Positions 1 to 6,434 of a stretch of DNA of 9,428 nucleotides are shown in pieces. Each line of letters starts with the position of its first letter. Within the stretch, counting starts at the first letter, position 1. The translations under genes and the position numbers were made by a program. Under the pieces are notes generated by a model. It ran no database searches, had not been told where the DNA came from, and saw nothing but the letters and a program-made list of their open reading frames with translations. Origin of the DNA: an uncultured Erysipelotrichaceae bacterium (GTDB taxonomy: Bacteria > Bacillota_I > Bacilli_A > RFN20 > CAG-288); the NCBI GenBank assembly GCA_902771745.1, contig CACXYG010000040.1, positions 1-9,428 of the forward strand, given 5' to 3'.

Positions 1-5
1 TACCT

Positions 6-40
6 AAAAAGACCTGATTCTCAACGAATTAGGTCTTTTT
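6..40. terminator. Bidirectional intrinsic terminator at the left edge
   Basis: Positions 6-20 pair with 26-40 as a 15-bp stem (one G-T pair) around the 5-nt loop TCAAC. The stem begins with five A and ends with five T, so it can stop transcription from either side. It most likely ends a plus-strand gene lying left of the window and backs up the rpmB terminator from the other direction. Confidence 0.8.
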
Positions 41-47
41 GTTATGG

Positions 48-98
48 AAAAAGGGCGTTGTCCAACCCACATTTAGAATGTAGGTTTTTCAACAGCCC
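48..98 (-). terminator. rpmB terminator (long hairpin)
   Basis: GGGCGTTG at 53-60 pairs with CAACAGCCC at 90-98 with a one-base bulge. Inside it, AACC and ACATT pair with AATGT and GGTT. Read on the minus strand, the hairpin is followed by five T (the A run at 48-52). It lies about 30 bp past the rpmB stop. On the plus strand a run of eight T (106-113) follows a little further away, so it may also work in that direction. Confidence 0.7.
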
Positions 99-127
99 CA
101 TTCAATTTTTTTTATAACTTTGGAAGT

Positions 128-361
128 TTACTTAGCAGCTTCTTCAGCAACTGGAGCTTCAGTCTTGGCGGCTAATTTAGCGTTCTTTCTTAAAGTACGT
201 AAACCAGCGGCAGAGACTCTGATTCTCTGCTTCTTGCCATCGACAACGATGGTAGTAGTCTGAAGGTTGACGTTCCAACGTCTGCAGGTGTGTCTCATAG
301 AATGAGAAACGTTCTTACCAGACATAGGTTTCTTTCCAGTGATAGGGCATGTTCTAGACAT
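128..361 (-). CDS. rpmB: 50S ribosomal protein L28 (bL28)
   Basis: Structural protein of the large ribosomal subunit. The 77-residue product has the L28 hallmarks in order: an N-terminal CPITGKKPMSGKNVSHS segment (residues 5-21), then the RRWNVNLQ stretch (27-34), then VDGKKQRIRVSAAGLRTLRK (roughly 39-58). Only single cysteines are present (C5 and C26), not two CXXC pairs, so this is the zinc-free form. The ATG at 361 is chosen because GGGAGGA lies 8 nt upstream; an upstream TTG at 388 is in frame but would bury that site. Family members are often near 62 residues. The extra length here is an Ala/Glu-rich tail (KTEAPVAEEAAK) that is acidic, unlike the basic core. The gene stands alone between its own promoter and terminator. 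Confidence 0.96.
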   Translation of the reverse strand: MSRTCPITGKKPMSGKNVSHSMRHTCRRWNVNLQTTTIVVDGKKQRIRVSAAGLRTLRKNAKLAAKTEAPVAEEAAK

Positions 362-420
362 ATTCAGTATCCTCCCAATTAAGCACAATAAATCAATTCT
401 TCACAAAAACGTGCTTATAA

Positions 421-449
421 ATACTACCATAATCCAACCGAGTAATCAA
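421..449 (-). promoter_or_regulatory. Probable rpmB promoter
   Basis: On the minus strand, TTGATT (444-449) lies 17 bp from TAGTAT (421-426), which is preceded by TGG, giving an extended -10. The predicted start is about 50-55 nt before the rpmB ATG. The 155-bp gap between rpmB and the lipoprotein gene holds nothing else I can identify, and no clear terminator follows the lipoprotein gene, so some read-through into rpmB is possible. Confidence 0.45.
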
Positions 450-516
450 TAAAAATATTTCAGTTAACCCCTTTCGATTTTAAATTGCTGTCTTTGGTCT
501 GCTACAGAATCCTTTT

Positions 517-879
517 TTAGCAGGCATAGTAATAGAAATGTAGATCCTTAATCAGCTGTAGACCTTCCACAAAGTCGTTTTTTACTTCATCCAGGCTTAG
601 TGAATAGCCAAAGACCATATGGTAACCTGATTTAGAGTTATCTTGAGGATAAAGAAGAGAAACTTTCTTGCTGATTTCATCTACTTCGTCTTTTGTCAAC
701 GTATGGTTTTCTTCAAAGGTGAAGAGAGCACCATATTTATAGTCATTTTTTTTGAAATAGGAATGCTTTTCTTTCTGAACCAAGTTGCAGTACTCAAAAT
801 AGAGACTGACTTCTTTTGGGGAATTTTGACATCCCATAAGGCACAATAGAGGAATTAAAGTGAAACCTTTTAATTTCAT
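517..879 (-). CDS. Small predicted lipoprotein, function unknown
   Basis: A 120-residue protein with a short lipoprotein signal: K2/K4, a hydrophobic stretch FTLIPLLCLMG (6-16) and the lipobox L14-M15-G16-C17. After lipidation at C17 about 104 residues would sit on the outer face of the membrane. The mature part is rich in Tyr, Phe, Lys and Asp/Glu, has one further Cys near residue 31 and ends in HFYYYAC. I recognise no enzymatic motif or known family. The ATG at 879 has an AAGGAA site about 9 nt upstream and a good sigma-A-type promoter, so it is probably a real, separately regulated gene. It may be a lineage-specific orphan. Confidence 0.75.
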   Translation of the reverse strand: MKLKGFTLIPLLCLMGCQNSPKEVSLYFEYCNLVQKEKHSYFKKNDYKYGALFTFEENHTLTKDEVDEISKKVSLLYPQDNSKSGYHMVFGYSLSLDEVKNDFVEGLQLIKDLHFYYYAC

Positions 880-911
880 ATGTTCGTTCCTTTCTATAAC
901 TCGATAATTTC

Positions 912-939
912 ATTATAAACTGAAAAAGACATTTTTCAA
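912..939 (-). promoter_or_regulatory. Promoter of the lipoprotein gene
   Basis: On the minus strand a TTGAAA -35 (934-939) and a perfect TATAAT -10 (912-917) are 16 bp apart. Transcription would begin near 905, leaving a leader of about 25 nt with the ribosome binding site. Confidence 0.75.
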
Positions 940-940
940 C

Positions 941-952
941 GAAAACGTTTTC
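941..952. promoter_or_regulatory. Palindromic operator, cre-like (GAAAACGTTTTC)
   Basis: A perfect 12-bp palindrome one base upstream of the -35 box of the lipoprotein promoter. Extended by one base each side it matches the CcpA/LacI-family cre consensus at all but the two outermost positions, with the central CG present. A LacI-family regulator such as CcpA is the likely reader; its identity is an inference. Confidence 0.5.
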
Positions 953-1021
953 TTGTTTCGTTTGTCAAATTTAATTCGATTCCTTAGCAATAGGTAAATC
1001 ACTATCTAGGGTTGTGGATAT

Positions 1022-1126
1022 AAAGGAATAAATTAAATGGCATGTTGTTTGCACAGTCCGTTCACGATCGGTTTGTGGTCAATTTATCATTTAATTGGCT
1101 TTTCTAAGCCAAGTGGAAAGCAGTAA
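1022..1126 (+). other. Possible 29-codon ORF in the adhE upstream region
   Basis: An ATG at 1037 opens a 29-residue frame (MACCLHSPFTIGLW...) ending with TAA at 1124-1126, with AAAGGA (1022-1027) nine bases before the ATG. No convincing promoter precedes it. The start codon lies in one arm of a 9-bp inverted repeat (1031-1039 with 1088-1096). It could be a leader peptide or chance. The rest of 953-1165 holds nothing I recognise. Confidence 0.15.
1095..1112. repeat. Perfect 7-bp hairpin, TTGGCTT/AAGCCAA
   Basis: Positions 1095-1101 and 1106-1112 are exact complements around the loop TTCT. No T run follows on either strand, so it is not an intrinsic terminator. Its role is unknown. Confidence 0.5.
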
Positions 1127-1170
1127 AAGTAAGACATTTGTATAACGTCAAAAAAGCGATGCTCGTTTTT

Positions 1171-1271
1171 TGCGCAGTTTGTATCTGAGACGGCAATGAA
1201 TGCGCAAATATATCTAATATTCACTATATTATGCGCATTTTAGTCCGATTTTGCTTGCCTATTTATGCGCA
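1171..1271. promoter_or_regulatory. Array of four TGCGCA palindromes upstream of and within the adhE promoter
   Basis: TGCGCA occurs at 1171-1176, 1201-1206, 1232-1237 and 1266-1271, in A/T-rich flanks (typically TTATGCGCAAAA or close to it). Start-to-start spacings are 30, 31 and 34 bp, near three helical turns. I did not see TGCGCA elsewhere in the window. The last copy lies between the -35 and -10 of the adhE promoter, where a bound protein would block RNA polymerase. Sites 2 and 3, with TATA next to each, also form a long imperfect inverted repeat. This looks like a set of operators for a dimeric regulator; it does not match the Rex consensus usually expected at adhE. Confidence 0.5.
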
Positions 1272-1284
1272 AAATGAGTATAAT
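1255..1284 (+). promoter_or_regulatory. adhE promoter
   Basis: A perfect TATAAT (1279-1284) with a modest -35, TTGCCT (1255-1260), 18 bp away. The start point would be near 1291, giving a leader of about 25 nt that carries AGGAGG at 1303-1308. Confidence 0.75.
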
Positions 1285-1315
1285 ACCTCGATATTAAATA
1301 TAGGAGGATTGCACC

Positions 1316-3958
1316 ATGGATGAACAAATGGAAATGCAAGTCACTGACCAGTTCAACGAATTATTCGAACGCGTCAGAAAAGCTCAGGAAATTTATGCTA
1401 CTTACACTCAGGAACAGGTCGACAAGATCTTCCAGGCTGCTGCTGTTGCTGCCAACAAGGCTCGTACGCTTTTAGCCAAGGAAGCTGTTGCTGAAACTGG
1501 TATGGGTGTTATCGAAGACAAAGTCATGAAGAATCACTTTGCCGCCGAATATATCTATAATGCCTATCGTTATGCTAAGACCTGCGATGTCTTAGAAAGA
1601 GATGACGACAATGGTTATCAGACTGTTGCCGAACCTTTAGGTATCTTAGGCGGTGTTGTTCCAACTACCAACCCAACCTCTACCGTCATTTTCAAGTCCT
1701 TATTAGCTCTTAAGACCAGAAATGCTATCATCTTCTCCCCACATCCAAGAGCTACTAAGTGCACCATTCACGCTGCTCAGATTGTTTTAGATGCCGCTGT
1801 TAAGGCCGGTGCTCCAGAAGGCATCATCGCCTGGATTGAAAAGCCAAGCATCGAAATGTCTAACCTCTTGATGAAGTCTTGTGACTGCATCTTGGCCACT
1901 GGTGGTCCAGGTATGGTCACTGCTGCTTACTCTTCTGGTAAGCCAGCTATCGGTGTTGGCCCAGGTAATGCTCCTGTCATCATCGATTCTAGCGCTGATA
2001 TCAAGATGGCCGTTTCTTCCATCATCCATGGTAAGACCTTTGATAATGGTATGATCTGCGCCTCTGAAAACTCCATTCTTGCTTTAGCCGACATCTATGA
2101 TGCCGTCAAGGAAGAAATGGCTTATCGTGGTGCTTACTTCCTCAACAAGGATGAATTAAACAAGGTCAGACAGACCATCATCATCCATGGCGCTACCAAT
2201 GCCAAGGTTGTCGGTAAGTCCGCTTGCGAAATCGCTACTATGGCTGGTTTCACTGCTCCAGAAGGCACCAAGATTTTGGTTGGTGAAGTTGAGAAGGTTG
2301 ATCAGAGTGAAGAATTTGCTCATGAAAAACTTTGCCCAGTCATCGCCATGTACAAGGCTGCTGATTTTGACGACGCTATGGCCAAGGCCAAGGTCTTATT
2401 AAAGGCTGGTTGGGGTCATACTGCTGATTTATATGTTGATGTCTTGAACCACTCTGATTTGATCGATCGTTTCAAGAATGAAATGCAGGCTTGCCGTTTG
2501 TTGGTCAACACTCCATCTTCTTTAGGTGGTATTGGTGACATCTACAACTTCAGAATCAAACCATCCTTAACTTTAGGTTGTGGTTCCTGGGGTGGCAACT
2601 CTGTTTCCGGTCAGGTCGGTATTGAAAACCTTTTGAACATTAAGACTTTAGCAATAAGGAGAGAAAATATGCTTTGGTTCAGAACTCCAAGTAAGATCTT
2701 CTTCAAGCCAGGTTGCTTAGGCAAGGCTTTAGAAGAATTAAAGTATGTCTATGATAAGAAGAGAGTCTTGATCATCACCGATAAGTTCTTATTCACTTCC
2801 GGTATGGTCGATAAGGTTGTTAAACCTTTACAGGCCCTTGGTATCCAGACTGAAATCTACTCCAACGTTTCTCCAGATCCAACTCTTGCTTGCGCTGAGG
2901 AAATCGTTGGTGTCTGCAAGTTCTTCATGCCAGATGTCATCCTCGCTTTAGGTGGTGGTTCCCCAATGGATGCCTCCAAGATCGCTTGGGTCATGTATGA
3001 ACATCCAGAAGTCAGCTTCTCTGATATGGCTATGGACTTCATGGATATCAGAAAGAGAGTCGTCAACTTCCCGAAGATGGGCGACAAGGCTATGTTGGTC
3101 TGCATTCCAACCACTGCTGGTACTGGTTCTGAAGTTACTCCATTCGCTATCATCACCGATCAGAGAGATGGTACCAAGTATCCAATCACTGACTATGAAT
3201 TGATGCCAAATATGGCCATCATCGATTCCGATTTGATGCTCAACATTCCTAAGGGCTTAACCAGAGCTTCTGGTATTGATGCTTTAACGCATTGTATGGA
3301 AGCTTATGCCTCTATGTATGCTACTCCATTCACCGATTCTATGGCTAAGGAAGGTATCTCTGAAATCTTTAAGTATCTCCCAAGAGCCTACAAGTTTGGT
3401 GCTACTGATCCAGAAGCCAGAGAACATATGGCTCATGCTGCTACCTTAGCTGGTATCTCCTTTGCCAATGCTTTCTTAGGTATCGATCACTCTCTTGGTC
3501 ACAAACTTGGTGCCTATCATCATCTTCCACACGGCTATTGCGTCTCTTTGATGCTCACCAGAGTCATGAAGTTCAACGCTGGCGAAAAGCCAACCAAGAT
3601 GGGTACCTTCCCACAGTACAAGTATCCACATACTTTAAGAAGATACTGCGAAATTGCTGAAATGCTTGGTATCACCGGCAAGACCGATGAAATCAAGTTC
3701 CAGAAGCTCGTTGATAAGATCGTCGCTTTACAGAAAGAAATCGAATTACCACTTACCATCAAGGAAGCTGGTGTTGATGAAACCAAGTTCTTAGAGAACA
3801 TCGATCAGATGAGCGAAGACGCTTTCAACGACCAGTGCACTGGTGCCAACCCACGTTATCCTTTGATTTCTGAAATGAAAGAATTATATCTTCAGGCATA
3901 TTACGGCGAAGAAGTGTATAATAGAAGTAATAAGAAATCCAAGAAGGAGAACAACTAA
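1316..3958 (+). CDS. adhE: Bifunctional acetaldehyde-CoA/alcohol dehydrogenase AdhE
   Basis: Fermentative enzyme reducing acetyl-CoA to acetaldehyde and then to ethanol, with NADH oxidised at both steps. The 880 residues are full length. Residues 1-445 form the CoA-acylating aldehyde dehydrogenase domain: PTTNPTST (116-123), GVGPGN (213-218) and the catalytic C248 in FDNGMICASE. A linker (about 440-460, RRENMLWFR) leads to the iron-dependent alcohol dehydrogenase domain: GGGSPMDASK (546-555, NAD binding), AGTGSE (601-606), and iron ligands D655, H659, H725 and H739. These match E. coli AdhE ligands with a constant offset of two. Such proteins usually assemble into spirosome filaments. The ATG at 1316 follows a strong AGGAGG site. 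Codon use is strongly biased, which suggests high expression. It overlaps the next gene by one base. An internal ribosome binding site at the linker is described separately. Confidence 0.97.
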   Translation: MDEQMEMQVTDQFNELFERVRKAQEIYATYTQEQVDKIFQAAAVAANKARTLLAKEAVAETGMGVIEDKVMKNHFAAEYIYNAYRYAKTCDVLERDDDNGYQTVAEPLGILGGVVPTTNPTSTVIFKSLLALKTRNAIIFSPHPRATKCTIHAAQIVLDAAVKAGAPEGIIAWIEKPSIEMSNLLMKSCDCILATGGPGMVTAAYSSGKPAIGVGPGNAPVIIDSSADIKMAVSSIIHGKTFDNGMICASENSILALADIYDAVKEEMAYRGAYFLNKDELNKVRQTIIIHGATNAKVVGKSACEIATMAGFTAPEGTKILVGEVEKVDQSEEFAHEKLCPVIAMYKAADFDDAMAKAKVLLKAGWGHTADLYVDVLNHSDLIDRFKNEMQACRLLVNTPSSLGGIGDIYNFRIKPSLTLGCGSWGGNSVSGQVGIENLLNIKTLAIRRENMLWFRTPSKIFFKPGCLGKALEELKYVYDKKRVLIITDKFLFTSGMVDKVVKPLQALGIQTEIYSNVSPDPTLACAEEIVGVCKFFMPDVILALGGGSPMDASKIAWVMYEHPEVSFSDMAMDFMDIRKRVVNFPKMGDKAMLVCIPTTAGTGSEVTPFAIITDQRDGTKYPITDYELMPNMAIIDSDLMLNIPKGLTRASGIDALTHCMEAYASMYATPFTDSMAKEGISEIFKYLPRAYKFGATDPEAREHMAHAATLAGISFANAFLGIDHSLGHKLGAYHHLPHGYCVSLMLTRVMKFNAGEKPTKMGTFPQYKYPHTLRRYCEIAEMLGITGKTDEIKFQKLVDKIVALQKEIELPLTIKEAGVDETKFLENIDQMSEDAFNDQCTGANPRYPLISEMKELYLQAYYGEEVYNRSNKKSKKENN
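2656..2671 (+). promoter_or_regulatory. Internal Shine-Dalgarno and ATG at the AdhE domain junction
   Basis: AAGGAG (2656-2661) stands 7 nt before an in-frame ATG (2669-2671) that encodes M452. That is precisely where the linker ends and the alcohol dehydrogenase domain begins. The codons making the site are GCA ATA AGG AGA. ATA and AGG appear to be avoided in the rest of this gene, where Ile is ATC/ATT and Arg is AGA/CGT. Initiation here would give a 429-residue stand-alone iron alcohol dehydrogenase (2669-3958). Whether it is used is unproven; the amino acids RRENMLW are themselves typical of AdhE linkers. Confidence 0.4.
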
Positions 3959-4734
3959 TGGCTACCAAGACGAGAAAAGATTTAGGCGAAGTTATTTCCG
4001 AACACAACCACAAGACCGTTTACGTCAAGGATGGTGTCATCACGAAGGTTTTCGACCACAAATTCTATGATGGCTCTTTCGCATTCAAGGAAGCGATGTA
4101 TCAGCAGTACGCTTATGAATGCAAGATTTCTGTCCCACAGGTCTATGGTGTCTTCCAGGTCGGCGAAGACTGGGCTATTTCCTCTCAGGAAATCAAGGGT
4201 AAGACCTTAGCTCAGATGATGGCCGAAGATCCGGAACACAAGAAGAAGTATGTTGTTGAATTGGTCAAGATTCACATCCAGCTCTTATCCAGACTTTCTT
4301 CCAACCTCATGCTTCCAAAGTTGAAGGATAAACTCAACTCTTACATCTCTGATTCTGGTTTATCTTCTTCTACTCGCTATGACTTACATGTCAAGCTCGA
4401 GAAGATGCCAAATCACTACAAGTTCTGTCACGGTGACTTCTTCCCACAGAATGTCATCTTCGATGAAACTGGTAAGTACTACATCCTCAACTGGGCTCAT
4501 GTCACCAGAGGTAATGCTTCTGCTGACGCTTCCATGACCTATCTCTTATTCTTGCTCAATGGTGATGAAAAGGCTGCGAACACCTATTTAAGAGAGTTCT
4601 GCAAGAAGACCTACACCAATGAAAGCTATGTCCAGCAGTGGATCTCTGTCTGCTCTGCTGCCAAGTTAAAGTCTGTCTCTGATGAAGCCCAGAAGAAGCT
4701 TCTCTTAGATAATATCGACGTCGTCGAATACTAG
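3958..4734 (+). CDS. APH/choline-kinase-fold phosphotransferase-like protein (possible pseudokinase)
   Basis: A 258-residue protein of the aminoglycoside/choline phosphotransferase fold. The N-lobe has a beta-strand lysine in VITKVF (K30) and E45 downstream. SSQEIKGKTLAQMM (75-88) resembles the hinge region. The C-lobe has the Brenner motif CHGDFFPQNVIF (157-168) with catalytic D160 and N165. The second metal-binding motif, normally I-D-W in this fold, reads ILNWAHVTRGNASAD (176-190), so Asn178 replaces the Asp. The codon is AAC at 4489-4491. The substrate is unknown; a small-molecule kinase, a weak kinase or a binding-only protein are all possible. Its ATG overlaps the adhE stop (TAATG), with GAAGGAGA upstream, so it is translationally coupled to adhE. 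It is unlikely to be an antibiotic-resistance gene given the context. Confidence 0.8.
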   Translation: MATKTRKDLGEVISEHNHKTVYVKDGVITKVFDHKFYDGSFAFKEAMYQQYAYECKISVPQVYGVFQVGEDWAISSQEIKGKTLAQMMAEDPEHKKKYVVELVKIHIQLLSRLSSNLMLPKLKDKLNSYISDSGLSSSTRYDLHVKLEKMPNHYKFCHGDFFPQNVIFDETGKYYILNWAHVTRGNASADASMTYLLFLLNGDEKAANTYLREFCKKTYTNESYVQQWISVCSAAKLKSVSDEAQKKLLLDNIDVVEY

Positions 4735-4745
4735 TTTGATTGATC

Positions 4746-4785
4746 ACCGCCCAGGTAACTAAACCCACCTGGGTGGTTTTCTTTT
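4746..4785 (+). terminator. Terminator of the adhE operon
   Basis: ACCGCCCAGGT (4746-4756) pairs with ACCTGGGTGGT (4767-4777) as an 11-bp stem with one G-T pair and a 10-nt loop, followed by TTTTCTTTT. It begins 11 bp after the stop codon at 4732-4734. Confidence 0.9.
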
Positions 4786-4864
4786 GGAAACTAATTTTCT
4801 TGTTTTGGTTTGTTTATGATTATGTTATTTAGACTATATATATCTTTTTATTTCTTTTTAAGTA

Positions 4865-4913
4865 TTGTAAAATATATCAAGCATGAAAATGCTATGTAAA
4901 TGGAGGTCTTTTT
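4865..4913 (+). promoter_or_regulatory. Leader and ribosome binding site of the SPFH operon; promoter uncertain
   Basis: The A/T-rich gap 4786-4913 must hold the operon's promoter, but no pair of boxes is convincing. Candidates are TAAAAT at 4868-4873 without a good -35, and TTGTTT (4810-4815) with TATATA (4835-4840) at a long 19-bp spacing. GGAGG (4902-4906) lies 7 nt before the ATG at 4914 and fixes the start. Confidence 0.35.
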
Positions 4914-5978
4914 ATGGGTCTTTATGATATTGTACGCTTTGAAGGCGTCAACCAAGACTGGTTACTTTATAAGTTCCCAAGCGATGAATTCAATACGAAA
5001 TCTAAGTTGATTGTTTCTCCTGCTCAGATTGCGATATTGGTTCACAACGGTCAGATTGAGAAAATTTTGGAAAGTGGCACTTATACCTTGAATACGGAAT
5101 TATTGCCATTCATCAAGAGATTTACAAAAGGTATCTTTTCTGGCAACAATCCTTATCCGATGGAAGTCTACTTCCTCAACAAGAGATTGAAGTTAGATTT
5201 CTTCTGGGGTACAAGTGATCCGATTGAAGTCTTAGATCCTCAGTATAAGATCATCTTGAGAATGAGAAGCAGAGGTCAGCTCGGTGTCAAGTTAGAAAAC
5301 TATCAGTATTTCTATCAGACCTTAGTTGGTACGCTCTTAAAGAATAGAGTCATCACCTTTGCTGTCTTAAATGAATACTTCAGAGGTATCATCAACCAGA
5401 AGATCAAGAAGAACATCGCCAATAAGATGATCGGCGAGAAAATCACCTTCTTTGAAATCGGTCTTCATTTAGATGAGCTTCAGAAGTCCAGCGAAGAAGA
5501 ATTGAATGAAGAATTTGCCAAGTTTGGTTTCAATGTGGTCAATTTCTCTATCGAATCGATTGATTGTCCAAAAGAAGATACCGATAAGCTCAATGAAATT
5601 CTTCATAAGAAAGCCGAACTCGACCAGCTTGGTGATACTGGTTATCGTACCGCTCGCGGTTATGATGTCTTAGAAGCTGGTGCCAAGGGTAATGGCAAAG
5701 CTTCTGCTTTCATGGGTGTCGGTATGGGTATGCAGATGGGGCAGGCTGCCAATGTCGGCGCTGGTGGTATCATTCCACCAAGTAATGCTCAGGCTGAGAA
5801 TAAAGGTGATACCATCGAATGTCCAAAGTGCGGTAAGGAAATTCCTGCTAAGAGCAAGTTCTGCCCAGAATGTGGATGTAAGATTGTTCATGAATGTCCA
5901 AAGTGTGGCGCTAAGGTTTCTCCAAGACAGAAGTTCTGTCCAGAATGCGGCACTAAACTTTATGGGGAGGAAAACTAA
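4914..5978 (+). CDS. SPFH-domain protein with C-terminal double zinc ribbon (YdjI-like)
   Basis: A 354-residue protein of the SPFH (stomatin/prohibitin/flotillin/HflK) family related to B. subtilis YdjI and the so-called virion core protein group. The SPFH domain covers about residues 28-240, with VSPAQIAILVHNGQIEKILESG-like features (34-55), FFWGTSDPIEVLDPQY (96-111) and a segment rich in charged residues at 220-240. A Gly/Met-rich linker (about 266-286) leads to two tandem zinc ribbons: C303/C306 with C317/C320, and C328/C331 with C342/C345. Each is CxxC-x10-CxxC. No transmembrane helix is visible, so it is probably a peripheral, oligomeric scaffold at the inner face of the membrane. It is the first gene of a three-gene operon, with a 2-bp gap to the next. 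SPFH proteins of this group are linked to envelope-stress responses; that role is inferred here. Confidence 0.88.
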   Translation: MGLYDIVRFEGVNQDWLLYKFPSDEFNTKSKLIVSPAQIAILVHNGQIEKILESGTYTLNTELLPFIKRFTKGIFSGNNPYPMEVYFLNKRLKLDFFWGTSDPIEVLDPQYKIILRMRSRGQLGVKLENYQYFYQTLVGTLLKNRVITFAVLNEYFRGIINQKIKKNIANKMIGEKITFFEIGLHLDELQKSSEEELNEEFAKFGFNVVNFSIESIDCPKEDTDKLNEILHKKAELDQLGDTGYRTARGYDVLEAGAKGNGKASAFMGVGMGMQMGQAANVGAGGIIPPSNAQAENKGDTIECPKCGKEIPAKSKFCPECGCKIVHECPKCGAKVSPRQKFCPECGTKLYGEEN

Positions 5979-5980
5979 TC

Positions 5981-6433
5981 ATGTATAAAAAGGTTTCAAT
6001 ATTATTGGTTGCCTTGATTGCTCTCGGTTTGATGATTGGCTTACCGTTCTCGTTTAATAATGAGGCGGTTGTCAACAATACTGCAGTTCTCATCTTCTAC
6101 ATTATTTCTAAGAGTGTTTTTGGTTTAATCTTCATCTTTGCTGTTTTATGGTCGGTTTTATCAACTCGTGCAAGAGGTTCTATCTATCTTCTTTTATTGG
6201 TCGCTACATTACTTCAGGGCTTCCCAGCCTTATGCCGTGCCTCCTTGTTCATGGATGCTTTTACGCTTCCATTCAACATCTTGATGATCGCTCTTGGCTT
6301 GATTGTCTTTGTGGTTGTTTTCATGATGAATTCCTGGACGAGCAAGACGCAGGTTGCCTCTGATGAAAAATATGTCGGCAAGGAAATTCCGATTCAAGAA
6401 GAAAAGGTTACCTTAGACGATAAGGGAGAATAA
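5981..6433 (+). CDS. Four-helix membrane protein, function unknown
   Basis: A 150-residue hydrophobic protein with four predicted membrane segments: about 5-23, 36-60, 67-84 and 95-116. A hydrophilic, charged tail (117-150) follows, with EIPIQEEKVTLDDKGE at its end. An even number of helices and basic residues at the N-terminus (YKK) suggest both ends face the cytoplasm. I recognise no catalytic motif. The ATG at 5981 sits 2 bp after the SPFH stop, with GGGGAGG (5964-5970) inside the upstream gene, and its stop is one base before the next ATG, so all three genes are likely co-expressed. It may be the membrane partner of the SPFH scaffold; that is inferred from position only. Confidence 0.8.
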   Translation: MYKKVSILLVALIALGLMIGLPFSFNNEAVVNNTAVLIFYIISKSVFGLIFIFAVLWSVLSTRARGSIYLLLLVATLLQGFPALCRASLFMDAFTLPFNILMIALGLIVFVVVFMMNSWTSKTQVASDEKYVGKEIPIQEEKVTLDDKGE

Positions 6434-6434
6434 T

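Noticed and set aside
128..388. Longer rpmB starting at an in-frame TTG at 388
   Set aside because: It would place the GGGAGGA ribosome binding site inside the gene; the ATG at 361 gives a standard L28 N-terminus.
481..516. Terminator after the lipoprotein gene
   Set aside because: The sequence contains mirror-like CAGAC/GACAG words that cannot pair as a hairpin, and no T run follows a stem.
643..849. 68-codon plus-strand frame opposite the lipoprotein gene
   Set aside because: No ribosome binding site or promoter; the minus-strand frame has a signal peptide, lipobox, promoter and ribosome binding site.
1150..1171. A-run, short stem, T-run as an intrinsic terminator
   Set aside because: The stem is three G/C-containing pairs plus A-T pairs with a bulge and a 3-nt loop, too weak, and there is no gene in front of it.
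880..1315. Rex operator (TTGTGAA-N4-TTCACAA type) upstream of adhE
   Set aside because: I looked for it because Rex often controls adhE, and found no palindrome close to the consensus.
2857..3156. Open frames opposite or inside adhE (such as 2857-3156 on minus, 2187-2402 and 2952-3203 on plus)
   Set aside because: They are shadows of a strongly codon-biased gene, with no ribosome binding sites or recognisable protein features.
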